In this document: piece after piece, positions 16,633 through 27,700 of the stretch
How the letters are laid out: each line of letters opens with the position of its first letter
Numbering within the stretch: the stretch's first letter is position 1
Source of the DNA: Geobacter sp. DSM 9736
GTDB taxonomy: Bacteria; Desulfobacterota; Desulfuromonadia; Geobacterales; Geobacteraceae
Assembly: GCF_900187405.1 (NCBI RefSeq)
Contig: NZ_LT896716.1
Coordinates: forward strand, 1,488,001-1,552,000
Length of the DNA: 64,000 bases
Direction of reading: 5' to 3'
Translations under genes and position numbers: made by a program
The notes under the pieces: model-generated
What the model was told of the DNA's origin: nothing
Database searches by the model: none
Seen by the model: only the letters and a program-made list of their open reading frames with translations

Positions 16633-19600
16633 TCACTGGTTCACATGGCAGCTCACGCAGGTGAGCTGTGCGCCCCATGTGATGCCGGGCTGGTTGACGT
16701 GGCATGCGGTAAGACATGTCTTGGTGTCCGGATTCCAGGTCGAAAGACTCAGGTCCGTGCTGTCGTAGGAGTTGGGCTGTTTATAAGTTCCGTTACGCGA
16801 CCAGCCAAGGGCGTTTGCCACGTTGGAAAGCTGAGCCTTCGTCTTGAACGTAACCGGTGCGAAGGCAACGTCCTTGGTCCCGTTGACGTGAAGTCGGGCG
16901 TTGGCGATCTCGCCGGGCTGGAGCGGTGTCCTGCTCGAAGAGGTGTGGCATGCATCGCAGCGGAATTCGCTGGAGGTGCCGGACATGGCGTAGGTATCGA
17001 CCTTTGTGCTGCTGACGATGCCGCTGTGGCATGTCGCGCAGCCGATGGTGGTTGCGAGGGCAGGGTTGCCGTGAGCCATGTTGCCGCTGGAGGAGTAGCC
17101 GAGGTAGCCGTTGCCGTTGTTTCCGACATAGGTATTCATGAAGTGGATTCCCACCATATGCCCCGTTTCTGCATAGGGGGGTGTTCCGTTGTTGCCGAGG
17201 CTCGACTCCGCCACGTAATGCGACTGGCCCGCGTAGCGCGGCGGATTGTCGTGGCAGCCGCCGCAGCGGTTGGCCCCGAAGCTGCCGCCGTACCAGTCCG
17301 GAGTCTGGCGGTAGTCGCCGGGAAGGAGTGAAAGCGTCCGTCCGTTGGAATGGCAGTAAACGGTTTCACAAGTGACGCTGGTACCCGGATTTCGTGTATA
17401 ACCAGCTGTATCAGTAGTGTTCAGGTTGTTGAGGGTGACGATGCTGCCTGCCCCGGCCTTGTTCCGGTTCAGGGTCAGATCGACCTGCCCGTTGCGGTGT
17501 TTGGATTTGTCTGTGGGGTGGCATGTCGCGCATCCGAACCTGTAGATCGTCCCGGAAGAGCGGTTACTGGTGAATGCGTAGAAGCTGGCGATGCCGCCGG
17601 AAACAAGGTCACCTACGTGAACGCTGTGGCGGCTGCTGAGGCTCCCGTGGCAGGCGAGGCAGCCAGCACTGGCGGTATCACCCCAGCGGGGGCTTCCGCC
17701 GTTGTGGCAGGAGATGTTGCTGCATGTGCGCGTGCCGTAGTCGTATCCGGAAGAAGCCCCTGCCTGTGCGGTGTTGAAGTCGACATTGACGCCACGGTTG
17801 ATGTGGAGCCCGGTTCCCTGGATGGCAGTACCGTCCGGAGTAACCGTATTGAAGTGACATGTCTGGCAGGTAGCTGCAGACGTTGCATGGCTTCTGTGAT
17901 TGTTGGCGCGAAGCTGCCCGATGCCGGTGTTGGCGTAGTTCGGCTCGCCCGCCTGGCTTGCGAAGTCGGGGGAGGCATCGACACCGTGACAGCCGGTACA
18001 GTTGGAAATTGCGGGACCGGTGGTCCAGCTGACGGCCGTGCCGGCAGCTCCCTTGCCGTCACTATGGCAGTAGGAAGTGGCGCAGGAAGCGACGTTGCTG
18101 CCGGCATCAGCGCCGGAATAGTTGACGAACTGGTCGCCGTGATTTGCCTGGCTTCCAACGATCCTGTCGGCATTGACAGTCTGTGCGTGACACTCAACGC
18201 ATGCGTACGCTTCACCGTTGAGAGCTGCCTGGCTTATGTGCTGTGCATGCATCCCTGTCGCGATGGCAGTAGCACTTCCGCTGTTACCGCCGTGGCAACC
18301 GGTGCAGTCCGCAGGCATGGAGGAACCCCAGAATGCCTTGGGAGAACCGGCACCATGGCAGCTGATGCTGGCGCACGACTTTTCGCCCGGTTCGAACAGG
18401 AAGCTTTTCGTGCCGCCAGGATCGACGGCGATAAACGTATCTATGTGCTTGAGCGATCCGTTGAGAGCGCCGGAGGCCTGTACCGTCGCACCATGGCAGT
18501 AAACGCAGGTAGTGGCGCCTGATGTCCCGACGTGCTTCCTGTGGCTGTTGGAGCGAAGCTGCGTGGCCCCGGCTGAGGCATAGTTCGGCTCGCCGGCGAG
18601 ACTGGTGAAATCTGCGGGGGAAGCCGCGCCATGGCAACCGATGCAATTGTCGATGGCGGGTCCTGCGGTCCAGCTTACAGCGATCCCAGCCCCACCTTTT
18701 CCGTCGCTGTGACAGTAGGCTGTATTGCAGTTAGTGGCGCTCACGCCCGCCTTAGCGCCGGAGTAGTTCACCATCTGGTTGATATGCAGCGGCTTGTTTG
18801 AGAATGTGCGATCTCCGCTCACGACCTGGGCGTGACACTCGGCGCAGCCGTAATTCTCGCCGTTGACCGAAAGCTGGTTTACGTGCTGCAGGTGCTTGCC
18901 GGTCCTGATGTCGTTCGGGGCGGAGGAGGCATTACCGCCGTGACACCCGATACAGTCGGTATTGGCGGCAGCGCCCCACGCAACTGCTGGTGAACCCGCA
19001 CCATGGCAGCTGATGTTAGAACAGTTCTTGCTTCCCGCCAGGTAGGAGAAAGTCTTGTCGCCACCCTGCAGGACCTGGATGTTCCTGTCCAGGTGCTTTC
19101 CGGAGGCGTTGACGGCTCCGGCCGGAGTGACGGTCTCGCTGTGGCAGTAGACGCAGGAAGCGGACCCGTCCGCCACATGTACGTCGTGGCTGTTGGCTCG
19201 GGGGAGTCCTCCGCCTGTGCTGGCGTAGTTGGGCTCTCCGGCGACGCTGGTGAAAGCGGCAGGAGAAGCTGCGCCATGGCAGCCGATACAGTTGGAGATG
19301 GCCGGACCCGCCGTCCAGCTTACCGCGATACCTGCGGCGCCTTTGCCGTCTGAGTGGCAGTAAGCGACGTTACAGGTTGCGATGTTCTTTCCTGCCTTGG
19401 CTCCGGAGAAGTTCACGAACTGATTGTTGTGGTTCGCGCGGTTGGCGATGGTTCGGTCGGCAGAGACGGTCTTCGCGTGGCAATCGGCGCAGCCGAGGTT
19501 GAGACCGTTGACGTCCGCCTGGTTTACATGCTGGGTGTGCATCCCGGTATTCATCGGCCCGCTGCTGGCCGCGTTGCCGCCATGACAGCCTGCGCACTCG

Positions 19601-20910
19601 GAATTGAAGGAAGGATCACCCCAGGTAGCCTCGACGCGGGGAGCCCCCCCCTTGCCGTCCGTATGGCAGGCTACGTTGGAGCATTGGCCGTAGCTGTTGC
19701 TGGGCGCCATGTCGCCGGTCGATCCGACGGCTGCCCCTTTGTAAACCGCGTTTGCCCCTACCCTCGGGTCGGCAGTCTTCATGGACCAGCGGACATTCCC
19801 CTGCACGTGCGTATTATCTCCCGAGACGGGATGGCATAAGTCGCACGAATAACTGTAGCCGCCGGTGGAAGCTGAGTGCTTGACGTGACTCCCCATAGTG
19901 GGGGGATTAGCCGAGTCCTTTCCGTGGCAGCTTCCGCAGTACGCCTGATTCTGCCCGTCCCACCGCGGGTTGGGGTTAGTCCCTCCCGTCAGCGGCTCTT
20001 TTACCTGTGTCCCGCCGACCTTGACGCCGCCACCGTGACAGTAAACGTTGGAGCATTTGTTGGCGTTGGCAAAGGTGTTCACCGCAGCGGCGATGGTGGT
20101 ATTGGCAGTGCCGGAGGCTATGCGATAACCCCGTGTGGCCGAGGTATAGGGTATGTAGGTGCCGCTCGTCACCTTGCCGCCGAAGCCGAAGAAGCCGATA
20201 TCGATGGTGTTGCTCAGGTTCGGCATCTTGATGGTACCGTTGTTGATGTAGTGGCAGGTATCGCACACCATATCGCGGGTCTGGGTGTGGGTGGCATGAG
20301 CGCCGACTTCACCCGGCGTCATTATGTTTGAGGGCCGCGGCGTGCCGATCAGTCCGTAATCTCCACCCAGGGAGGCAGTTGTGGGAGGATTGCCGTGACA
20401 CCCGCCGCAGGCTGCCTTGAACCCGGTATTGTGCTTGTGGCAGGATGTACAGACGGCTTGTGGAGTCGGGTGAAGAAGGCCGCCGGTATTGTTGGCGGTG
20501 TTGGCATTGTGGAACTGCACCCTGCTGTGGCAGACCTCGCATATCCTGCTGGAGGATGCATGCCCGCCCCGATCCTGGCCCATGCTGGTGGTATTGAGGA
20601 AGTTGACGGAGACCGAAGGGGAACCGGAGGCCCAGTTTTCCCCGTTCATGGTGCTGATGGTTCTCCGGATGTTCTTGATGTTGTCCGCATCGGGCTCATG
20701 GCAGGTCTCGCAGGAGAATTTGCCGTACTTCCCACCCTCGACCCCCCACCCCTGTGGCCACTTGTTCGAGCCCGTGTCGGCGCTGTTGTGCATCAGATCA
20801 AGAGCCAGGGCCGTTCCAGGAGCGAACGCCATTTGGAGCGCGAGCAACACGAGCAGGGCAACAAGCCCCCTGCCCGCCAATCTGTTCAGAACCTCCATCC
20901 GCTTCTCCAT
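16633..20910 (-). CDS. Giant multiheme c-type cytochrome, about 35 hemes
   Basis: The start ATG at 20910 is placed by homology of its upstream sequence (AAAGGTAATGATGGA) with the next cytochrome gene (AAGGGTGATGATACG); a longer frame upstream overlaps the preceding gene. The 1425-aa protein has a signal peptide (LAGRGLVALLVLLALQM... ending ALA). I count 25 CxxCH, 9 CxxxxCH and one CxxxCH (CLTACH near the C-terminus). Inside are repeated modules of about 150 residues, with recurring SVAGEPNYA, CHSDGKG and CIGCHGA segments. The N-terminus matches the 1908- and 1256-aa proteins; the C-terminus (AQLSNVANALGW, CLTACHVNQPGITWG) matches the 1256- and 2000-aa proteins. Confidence 0.93.
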   Translation of the reverse strand: MEKRMEVLNRLAGRGLVALLVLLALQMAFAPGTALALDLMHNSADTGSNKWPQGWGVEGGKYGKFSCETCHEPDADNIKNIRRTISTMNGENWASGSPSVSVNFLNTTSMGQDRGGHASSSRICEVCHSRVQFHNANTANNTGGLLHPTPQAVCTSCHKHNTGFKAACGGCHGNPPTTASLGGDYGLIGTPRPSNIMTPGEVGAHATHTQTRDMVCDTCHYINNGTIKMPNLSNTIDIGFFGFGGKVTSGTYIPYTSATRGYRIASGTANTTIAAAVNTFANANKCSNVYCHGGGVKVGGTQVKEPLTGGTNPNPRWDGQNQAYCGSCHGKDSANPPTMGSHVKHSASTGGYSYSCDLCHPVSGDNTHVQGNVRWSMKTADPRVGANAVYKGAAVGSTGDMAPSNSYGQCSNVACHTDGKGGAPRVEATWGDPSFNSECAGCHGGNAASSGPMNTGMHTQHVNQADVNGLNLGCADCHAKTVSADRTIANRANHNNQFVNFSGAKAGKNIATCNVAYCHSDGKGAAGIAVSWTAGPAISNCIGCHGAASPAAFTSVAGEPNYASTGGGLPRANSHDVHVADGSASCVYCHSETVTPAGAVNASGKHLDRNIQVLQGGDKTFSYLAGSKNCSNISCHGAGSPAVAWGAAANTDCIGCHGGNASSAPNDIRTGKHLQHVNQLSVNGENYGCAECHAQVVSGDRTFSNKPLHINQMVNYSGAKAGVSATNCNTAYCHSDGKGGAGIAVSWTAGPAIDNCIGCHGAASPADFTSLAGEPNYASAGATQLRSNSHRKHVGTSGATTCVYCHGATVQASGALNGSLKHIDTFIAVDPGGTKSFLFEPGEKSCASISCHGAGSPKAFWGSSMPADCTGCHGGNSGSATAIATGMHAQHISQAALNGEAYACVECHAQTVNADRIVGSQANHGDQFVNYSGADAGSNVASCATSYCHSDGKGAAGTAVSWTTGPAISNCTGCHGVDASPDFASQAGEPNYANTGIGQLRANNHRSHATSAATCQTCHFNTVTPDGTAIQGTGLHINRGVNVDFNTAQAGASSGYDYGTRTCSNISCHNGGSPRWGDTASAGCLACHGSLSSRHSVHVGDLVSGGIASFYAFTSNRSSGTIYRFGCATCHPTDKSKHRNGQVDLTLNRNKAGAGSIVTLNNLNTTDTAGYTRNPGTSVTCETVYCHSNGRTLSLLPGDYRQTPDWYGGSFGANRCGGCHDNPPRYAGQSHYVAESSLGNNGTPPYAETGHMVGIHFMNTYVGNNGNGYLGYSSSGNMAHGNPALATTIGCATCHSGIVSSTKVDTYAMSGTSSEFRCDACHTSSSRTPLQPGEIANARLHVNGTKDVAFAPVTFKTKAQLSNVANALGWSRNGTYKQPNSYDSTDLSLSTWNPDTKTCLTACHVNQPGITWGAQLTCVSCHVNQ

Positions 20911-20968
20911 TCCATCATTACCTTTTATGCAAGTCTGAAGAGTCATCATACCTATCCCCCGTCTGCCG

Positions 20969-23900
20969 CTACTGGTTGGCATGGCAGCTGACACACTTGA
21001 GCGCCCCACCCCAGGTTATGCCGGGCTGGTTGACGTGGCAGGCGGTCAGACAGGTCTTGGTGGCAGGATCCCAGGTCGAAGTCCCCAGGTCCATGCTGTC
21101 ATAGGAGCCGGCTGTCTTGTACGAACCATTTCTCGTCCAGCCGAGAGCGTTGGCGACGTTGGAGAGCTGTGCCTTCGTCTTGAACGTGAGGGCCGGGAAC
21201 GCAACATCCTTCTTCCCGTTGATATGCCGTGCGGTATCAGTGATCAGCCCCGGCTGTAAGGGTGTGCGTGTCGAAGCGGTATGGCACCTGCTGCAGTCGA
21301 ACTTGCCGCCACTTCCGTGCATGGCATATGTATCGACCTGGGTAGAGCTCACGATGCCGCTGTGACAGATGTAGCAGCCGACGGTGGTGGCGTAAGCGGG
21401 GTTGCCGTGGGCCATGTCGCCGGACGAGGAATAGCCGAGGAAGCCGTTCTGCCCGCTCCCCCTGTATGTGTTCCGGTAGTGAATACCGACCATGTGACCC
21501 GAGTCGCGGACCGGGAGCGTGCCGTTGTCCCCCATCGTGCTGGCAGCTACGTAGTGCGACTGACCCGCATACTGGGGCGGGTTGTCGTGGCACATTCCGC
21601 AACGGTTGGCCGGCGGCGTACCGTACCAGTCGGGAGATGCCTTGAAGTCGGGAGCTGCAAGCGCCGTTGATTTCCCGCTGCTGTGGCAGTAGGAGAGGAG
21701 ACAGTTCACGTTGGCACCGGTGGTTCCGGCGATGCCGCTCCCGGCAACGCCGATGCCGTCGGCAGTGGCCAGGTTGAGGGTCGTTATGTAGCTTGCCCCT
21801 GCCTTGCTCCGGTTGATGGTGAGGTCCACGGTGCCGTTGCGGTGTTTCCCGAGATCGGTCGGATGGCAGTTGGCGCAGCCGATTCTGACCGCTGAACCGG
21901 CGGACCTGATGGCAGTGAAGTTGTAGAAGGTAACCGACCGCGAACTGATGAGGTCGCCGATATGCTTGGCATGGGTGGCTGACAGGCTTGCGTGGCAGAC
22001 GTTACAGCCGGCGGAAGAAGGATCCCCCCACGCGGCGTTGGCCCCTCCGTGGCAAGAGATGTTGTTACACGTTCTGGTGAGAGCATCCCAGCTTGCGGTG
22101 GCTTTGGCGGTATTGAAGTTGACGTCGATGAAGCGGTCGAGATGGAGGCCACCACTCTTTATAGCTGTCCCGGTAGTCGTGACGGTATTGGTATGGCAGG
22201 TGTCGCAGGTCGAAGCCCCGGCGGCGCTGTGGGTCCTGTGGCTGTTGGAGCGGAGAGCGTTGCCGCCAGCTGTGGCGTAGTTAGGCTCACCTGCGACAGA
22301 AACGAATGCGGGCGCCGCATCTGAGCCGTGACATCCTGTGCAGTTCAGGGTGGTAGAAGAGAACCAGCCGGCAGAGGTGAGCGATTTGAACACACCCTTG
22401 CCGTCGGAGTGACAGAAGACGGTAGAGCACACCCCGGTGGCAACATTCAGGTTTGCCTGGCCCCCTGCCTTTGTCCCGGAGTAATTGATGAAGCGGTCGG
22501 CATGCTTGTTCCGATCGTTCCACCCGGTGCTCGTGCGTGTCTGTGCATGACATTCGTAACAGGAGATTCCCGTCCCGATGGAGGGGTTGATGGTAGCGCT
22601 TACGTGGACCCCGTGCTTGCCGGAGAGCCCTGCCGAATTGCTCGAATAATTGTGGCATCCGGTACAACCGAGAGAGCCGGAGGTGCCGTACCACGTTTTC
22701 GATCCGGTGAGGTTGCGGAAGCGCAGGGTGGTCCCGGCCTGCCCGCCGGTCTGGGCGTTACTGTGGCAGTAGACGTTGGCGCAGGTTCTCGTAGCATCGA
22801 CACCCGGGGCATGACCGCTGGAAGGATACGTGCCGCCGTACGTCGGGGCGAAAGCTACCTCGATCTGGTAGTTGATGTGGTTGCCGGGATTGGTGACGGT
22901 GGTGTTACCCGATACTGTCGTGTTGTGACAGTCGGAACATGAGTAGCTGTAGTAGGTATTGGCAGCGGCGAAGCTAGTCCCGCGCATGTGCTTCTGGTGG
23001 CGCCCGGTAGACATCACCCTGAACCGGCTGCTGGTGGCACCTGCGCCGCCGTGGCACCCTGTGCAGTTTGCGGGAAGCGTGCCGCTCCAGGTAGCAGTCG
23101 ACATCACCCTGAAGGGTGCCGTGGCTGCCGTTCCGAAGCTGTGACAGTACACGTTGGAACAGGTCTCGCCACTGTAGATGGTGGATGAATTGAAGGAGTT
23201 ATACGTTACCTCCGTAGTCCCGTTGACGTGGTACTGGGTGCCGGTGGCAGGATTGAGAGTGTTGTCCCCCGCCGGGTTCATCGTATTGATATGACACCTT
23301 TCGCAGGTGTAATTGCCTTTGGTTCCTTCGATGTGCGCGTAATGAGCACCGGTAGCTATCCGGTTGCCGCCGCTCGTCCCGCCATGACAGGCGGAGCAGT
23401 CGGAAGGGAGAGATGCGCCCCAAGTCGGAGTGATTCTGCCGGCTCCCCCCTTGCCGTCCGAGTGACAGGTTACGTTGGAGCACTGGCGATATGAGGCACT
23501 GGGAGCCAGGTCCCCGGTCGAGCCTGAGGCGAGCCCGTCGTAGGCCGCCTCGTTGCCGATCCTGGGATCGGTGGTCTTCATTGCCCAGCGTACGTTCCCC
23601 TGCACGTGCGAGTTGTCTCCCGAGACGGGGTGACATAGGTCGCAGGAGAAGCCGTACCCACCGGTGGATGCCGAGTGCTTCACGTGGCTCCCCATGGTCG
23701 GCGGATTGGCGGAAGTCGTGCCGTGGCAGCTGCCGCAGGAATTCTGGTTGGCGGCATCCCAGCGGGGAGCAGTATTGGTCCCGCCGGTGAGCGGAGCCTT
23801 TATCTCGGTGGATCCCTCGTATACCCCACCGCCGTGGCAGTATACGTTGGAGCATATATTGGAATTGCCGTACACGTTAACGGCTGCCGCGACTGTCGTG

Positions 23901-24739
23901 TTGACGGTGCCCGAGGAGAAGCGGTAGCCGCGGTTGGAGGAGGAATAGGGAATATAGGTGCCGTGGGTGATCTTGCCGCCGAAACCGAAGAACCCGATGT
24001 CGATAGTGTTGCTGAGGTTCGGCATCTTCACCGTACCATTGCTGATGTAGTGGCAGGTGTCGCACACCATGGCGCGGGCCTGGGTATGGGTGGCATGCGC
24101 GCCTACCAGCCCCGGAGCCATTGCATTGGAAGGACGGGGAGTCCCGATGAGACCGTAGTCACCTCCCACCTCGGCGGTAGTAGGGGGATTTCCGTGGCAT
24201 CCGCCGCAGGCAGCTTTGAAGCCGGTGTTGTGATAGTGGCAGGAGGTACACTTCGCCTGAGGAGTCGGGTGCTCGAGCCCTCCAGTGTTGTTGGCGGTAT
24301 CAGAGTTGTGGAACTGGACTTTGCTGTGACAGACCTCGCAGATCCTGTTGGAGTCGGCGTGCCCCCCCCGGTCCTGCCCCATGCTGCTGGTGTTCAGGAA
24401 GCTGACGGTGACCGAGGAAGCGCCGTTCGGCCAGTTCTCGCCGTTGGGGGTCCTGATGGTACCGCGGACATTCTTGATGTTGGGTGCACCCGGCTGATGG
24501 CAGGTCTGGCAGGTGAACTCGCCGTATTTACCTCCCGGGACCCCCCAACCCTGCGGCCATTTGGTGGAGCCGGTATCAGCGCTGTTGTGCAGGAGATCCA
24601 CCGCTCCGGCGGTTCCATCCCAGGTCGCAACAAGCGTAAGCAGTGCGATCAGAACCGTTATCATCGCTGCAGGCGACGATCCCTTTCGGGCCTGCGCAGT
24701 GCAAACCGTCACGAAGGCTTTGGAAATACTTTCCTTCAT
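20969..24739 (-). CDS. Giant multiheme c-type cytochrome, about 29 hemes
   Basis: Two starts are possible: ATG at 24739 (AAAGGTGAG just before it, as in sister genes) or ATG at 24775 (GGGAG before it). The former is used. The 1256-aa product has a signal peptide ending near GTAGA. I count 21 CxxCH, 7 CxxxxCH and the C-terminal CLTACH. The first 330 residues are close to those of the 1425- and 1908-aa cytochromes, and the last 300 to the 2000-aa one (AGQSHYVAAS, CYICHSGIVSSTQVDTYAMHG). It is the second gene of the four-cytochrome run, so co-expression is likely. It is predicted to be exported and to carry a heme chain. Confidence 0.93.
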   Translation of the reverse strand: MKESISKAFVTVCTAQARKGSSPAAMITVLIALLTLVATWDGTAGAVDLLHNSADTGSTKWPQGWGVPGGKYGEFTCQTCHQPGAPNIKNVRGTIRTPNGENWPNGASSVTVSFLNTSSMGQDRGGHADSNRICEVCHSKVQFHNSDTANNTGGLEHPTPQAKCTSCHYHNTGFKAACGGCHGNPPTTAEVGGDYGLIGTPRPSNAMAPGLVGAHATHTQARAMVCDTCHYISNGTVKMPNLSNTIDIGFFGFGGKITHGTYIPYSSSNRGYRFSSGTVNTTVAAAVNVYGNSNICSNVYCHGGGVYEGSTEIKAPLTGGTNTAPRWDAANQNSCGSCHGTTSANPPTMGSHVKHSASTGGYGFSCDLCHPVSGDNSHVQGNVRWAMKTTDPRIGNEAAYDGLASGSTGDLAPSASYRQCSNVTCHSDGKGGAGRITPTWGASLPSDCSACHGGTSGGNRIATGAHYAHIEGTKGNYTCERCHINTMNPAGDNTLNPATGTQYHVNGTTEVTYNSFNSSTIYSGETCSNVYCHSFGTAATAPFRVMSTATWSGTLPANCTGCHGGAGATSSRFRVMSTGRHQKHMRGTSFAAANTYYSYSCSDCHNTTVSGNTTVTNPGNHINYQIEVAFAPTYGGTYPSSGHAPGVDATRTCANVYCHSNAQTGGQAGTTLRFRNLTGSKTWYGTSGSLGCTGCHNYSSNSAGLSGKHGVHVSATINPSIGTGISCYECHAQTRTSTGWNDRNKHADRFINYSGTKAGGQANLNVATGVCSTVFCHSDGKGVFKSLTSAGWFSSTTLNCTGCHGSDAAPAFVSVAGEPNYATAGGNALRSNSHRTHSAAGASTCDTCHTNTVTTTGTAIKSGGLHLDRFIDVNFNTAKATASWDALTRTCNNISCHGGANAAWGDPSSAGCNVCHASLSATHAKHIGDLISSRSVTFYNFTAIRSAGSAVRIGCANCHPTDLGKHRNGTVDLTINRSKAGASYITTLNLATADGIGVAGSGIAGTTGANVNCLLSYCHSSGKSTALAAPDFKASPDWYGTPPANRCGMCHDNPPQYAGQSHYVAASTMGDNGTLPVRDSGHMVGIHYRNTYRGSGQNGFLGYSSSGDMAHGNPAYATTVGCYICHSGIVSSTQVDTYAMHGSGGKFDCSRCHTASTRTPLQPGLITDTARHINGKKDVAFPALTFKTKAQLSNVANALGWTRNGSYKTAGSYDSMDLGTSTWDPATKTCLTACHVNQPGITWGGALKCVSCHANQ

Positions 24740-24796
24740 CTTCTCACCTTTATGTCCAGTGTGTTTGAAAGTCATTCCATCTCCCGTCCGACCGGC

Positions 24797-27700
24797 CTAT
24801 TGATTTGCATGGCAGCTGAAGCACCTGAGCGAGGCGCCCCAGGTGATGTTGGGCTGGTTGACGTGGCATGCGGTCAAACATGTCTTCGTCGCCGGATCCC
24901 AGGTGGAAGTCCCGAGATTCATGCTGTCGTACGAACCGGCGTTCTTGTACGAGCCGTTGCGGGACCAGCCAAGTGCATTGGCCACATTGGAAAGCTGCGC
25001 CTTGGTCTTGAAGGTCAGCGACGGGAAGGCGACATCCTTCTTACCGTTGATGTGGCGGGCGGTATCGGTGATCAGGCCTGGCTGCAGCGGCGTTCTTGTA
25101 CTTGCATTGTGGCAGTTGCTGCAGCTGTACCTGCTGCCGGTGCCGTGCATTGCGTAGGTGTCGATCTGTGTGGAGCTCACGACGCCGCTGTGGCAGATAT
25201 AGCAGCCGATTGTGGTGGCGACGGCAGGATTCCCGTGGGCCTTGTCGCCACCGGACGAATAGCCGAGGAAGCCGTTCGCTCCATCACCCTTGTAGACGTT
25301 ATCGAAATGAATACCGACCATGTGGCCTGCATCCATGTATGGCGGGCGGCCGTCGTCTCCCAGGCTGCTGGCGGCGACATAGTGCGACTGGCCTGCATAC
25401 TGTGGCGGATTGTCGTGGCACATCCCGCAGCGGTTTGCAGGCGCAGGGCCGTACCAGTTCGGGGACGCTTTAAAATCGCCAGCGGTAAGCGCCGTGGACT
25501 TCCCGTTGCTGTGACAATAAGAGAGTGCGCAGCTTACGTTGGAACCGGAGGTTCCGGTAATTCCGCTGCTGGCGATGTTGATGCCGTCGGCACTTGCAAG
25601 ATTGAGAGAGTTCAGGTAGCTGCCGCCGCTCTTGCCGCGGTTGATGGAGAGATCGACGGTACCGTTGCGGTGCTTTGCTGAATCGGTCGGGTGGCAGTTG
25701 GCACAACCGATGCGGATTCCCTGGCCGCTGGAGCGGATGGCTGTGAAGTTGTAGAAGGTGACGGCGTCGGAGCTGATGAGGTTGCCGATGTGCTTGGAGT
25801 GTGCTGCCGAGAGATTTCCGTGGCACACTTTGCAACCGGCGGAAGAAGCGTCACCCCACACGGCGCTGGACCCGGAATGACACGAAATGTTGTTACAGGT
25901 TCTCGACAGCTGGTTCCATGTGGCCGTTGCCTTGGCAGAATTGAAATTGACGTCGATGTTCCGGTCGAGATGCAGGCTTCCGGGTTTGATGGCGGTACCT
26001 GCCGCAGTAACCGTGGCATTGTGACATGTGTCGCATGTCGAAGCTCCTGCGGTAGTGTGGCTCCTGTGACTGTTGGAGCGCAGTACATTGCCGCCGGCGC
26101 TGGCATAGTTCGGCTCTCCGGCGACACCGGCGAAGGCGGGAGCCGGATCGTTGCCATGACAGCCTATGCAGTTCGTGTAGGTGACTGCTGAATTCCACCC
26201 ATTGGCGGCAGTGAAGGCGACGTTCTGCTGTCCCTTGCCGTCGGTGTGGCAATAGCTTGCGGAGCACCCTCCTGCGGCCGGCGCATGACTGCCCGCCCTG
26301 GTCCCGGAGTAGTTGATAAAGCCGTTGCCGTGCAGATCGCGGCTAGAGAAGGTTCGCTCATCTGAGTTGATGGTTTTGGCGTGACACTCGGAACAGTTGA
26401 AATTTCCGCCGAGATCGGGATTGTTCACGTGGGCTGTATGCTTGCCGGACGAAATCACCCCGGAGCTGGAAGCGTTGTTGCCGTGACAACCGGTACAGTC
26501 GGCGGATACGGAAGCACCCCAGGTCTGTGTATATGAACCGACTCCGCCGTGGCAGCTGATGTTGCTGCAGGTTTTGTCGGCTGCCCAGGTAAACGTCTTA
26601 CCGCCACCGGCGACGACATCAATGGAGCGGTTAAGAATATGGGTGGCGCTGTCCTGAATAATAGCACCTTCCCCGGTAACCGTCGTGCCGTGGCAATAGA
26701 CGCAGCTGGCCGCACCGCTGTCTACGTGGTTCCTGTGGCTGTTGGCGCGTGCAGTGCCCGACCCGGTGCTTGCGTAGTTCGGTTCCCCAGCGTTGCTCAC
26801 GAAATCAGCGGCAGTACTGTTGCCGTGACACCCCTTACAGTCGAGGGTTGCTGCTGATTTCCAGCCGTTGCCGGCATCGAAGGGAACATTCTGTTGCCCC
26901 TTGCCGTCAGAGTGGCAGTAGGATGCAGAGCACACGCCCGTGGCAAGTGTGTAGCTGTTCCTGCTGCCAGCCAAGCCTCCCGTGTAATTCTTGAACCCAT
27001 TTCCGTGGACCGACGTGTCGTAGATCGAACGGTCGTCGGGGTTTGAGGTAAGGGCGTGGCAGACGTTGCAGCTGTAATTGCTGCCGAGGACAGATTTATT
27101 GTTGATGTGGACTGCGTGTTTTCCGCTGGCCATAGGATTGGCGCTGGCAATATTATTGCCGTGACAGCCGGTACAGTCGGACGGGAATGACTGTCCCCAC
27201 TGGGCAGGGCTCGAGCCTGTGCCGTGGCAGTTGATGTTGGAGCAGGTCTTGTCGGCACCCCAGGTGAACGTCTTGCCACCGCCGGGAGCTACCTCGATAA
27301 GCCGGTTGGTATGCAGGTCGCCGCTGATGAGGGTTCCGGCGGGGTTAACCACATTGCTGTGGCAGTATACGCAGGTCCCGGCGCCTACCCCACCCATGTG
27401 CCGCTGGTGGCTGTTGGCCCTGGGTTGTCCCGCACCGGCATTGGGATAGTTCGGCTCACCGGCGACGCTGGTGTTATGGCCGAAGACGGGATCGTTGCCG
27501 TGACATCCCTTGCACCCCATGGTGGCGGACGAGTTCCAGCCGTTGGCCGCAGTGAAAGCAACATTCTGCCGGCCTTTCCCGTCGGTATGACAATAGCTTG
27601 CGCTGCACCCTCCGGCAGCGGCGGCGTAGCTGCCTGCCCTGGTGCCCGAATAGTTGAAGAAGCCGTTGCCGTGGAGAGAGCGGTCGGCAAAGGTGCGTTC

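Noticed and set aside
23675-25681. 668-codon plus-strand open frame
   Set aside because: It is antisense to two cytochrome genes, spans their junction, and its residues mirror the complement of heme motifs. It is a shadow of GC-rich repeat coding.
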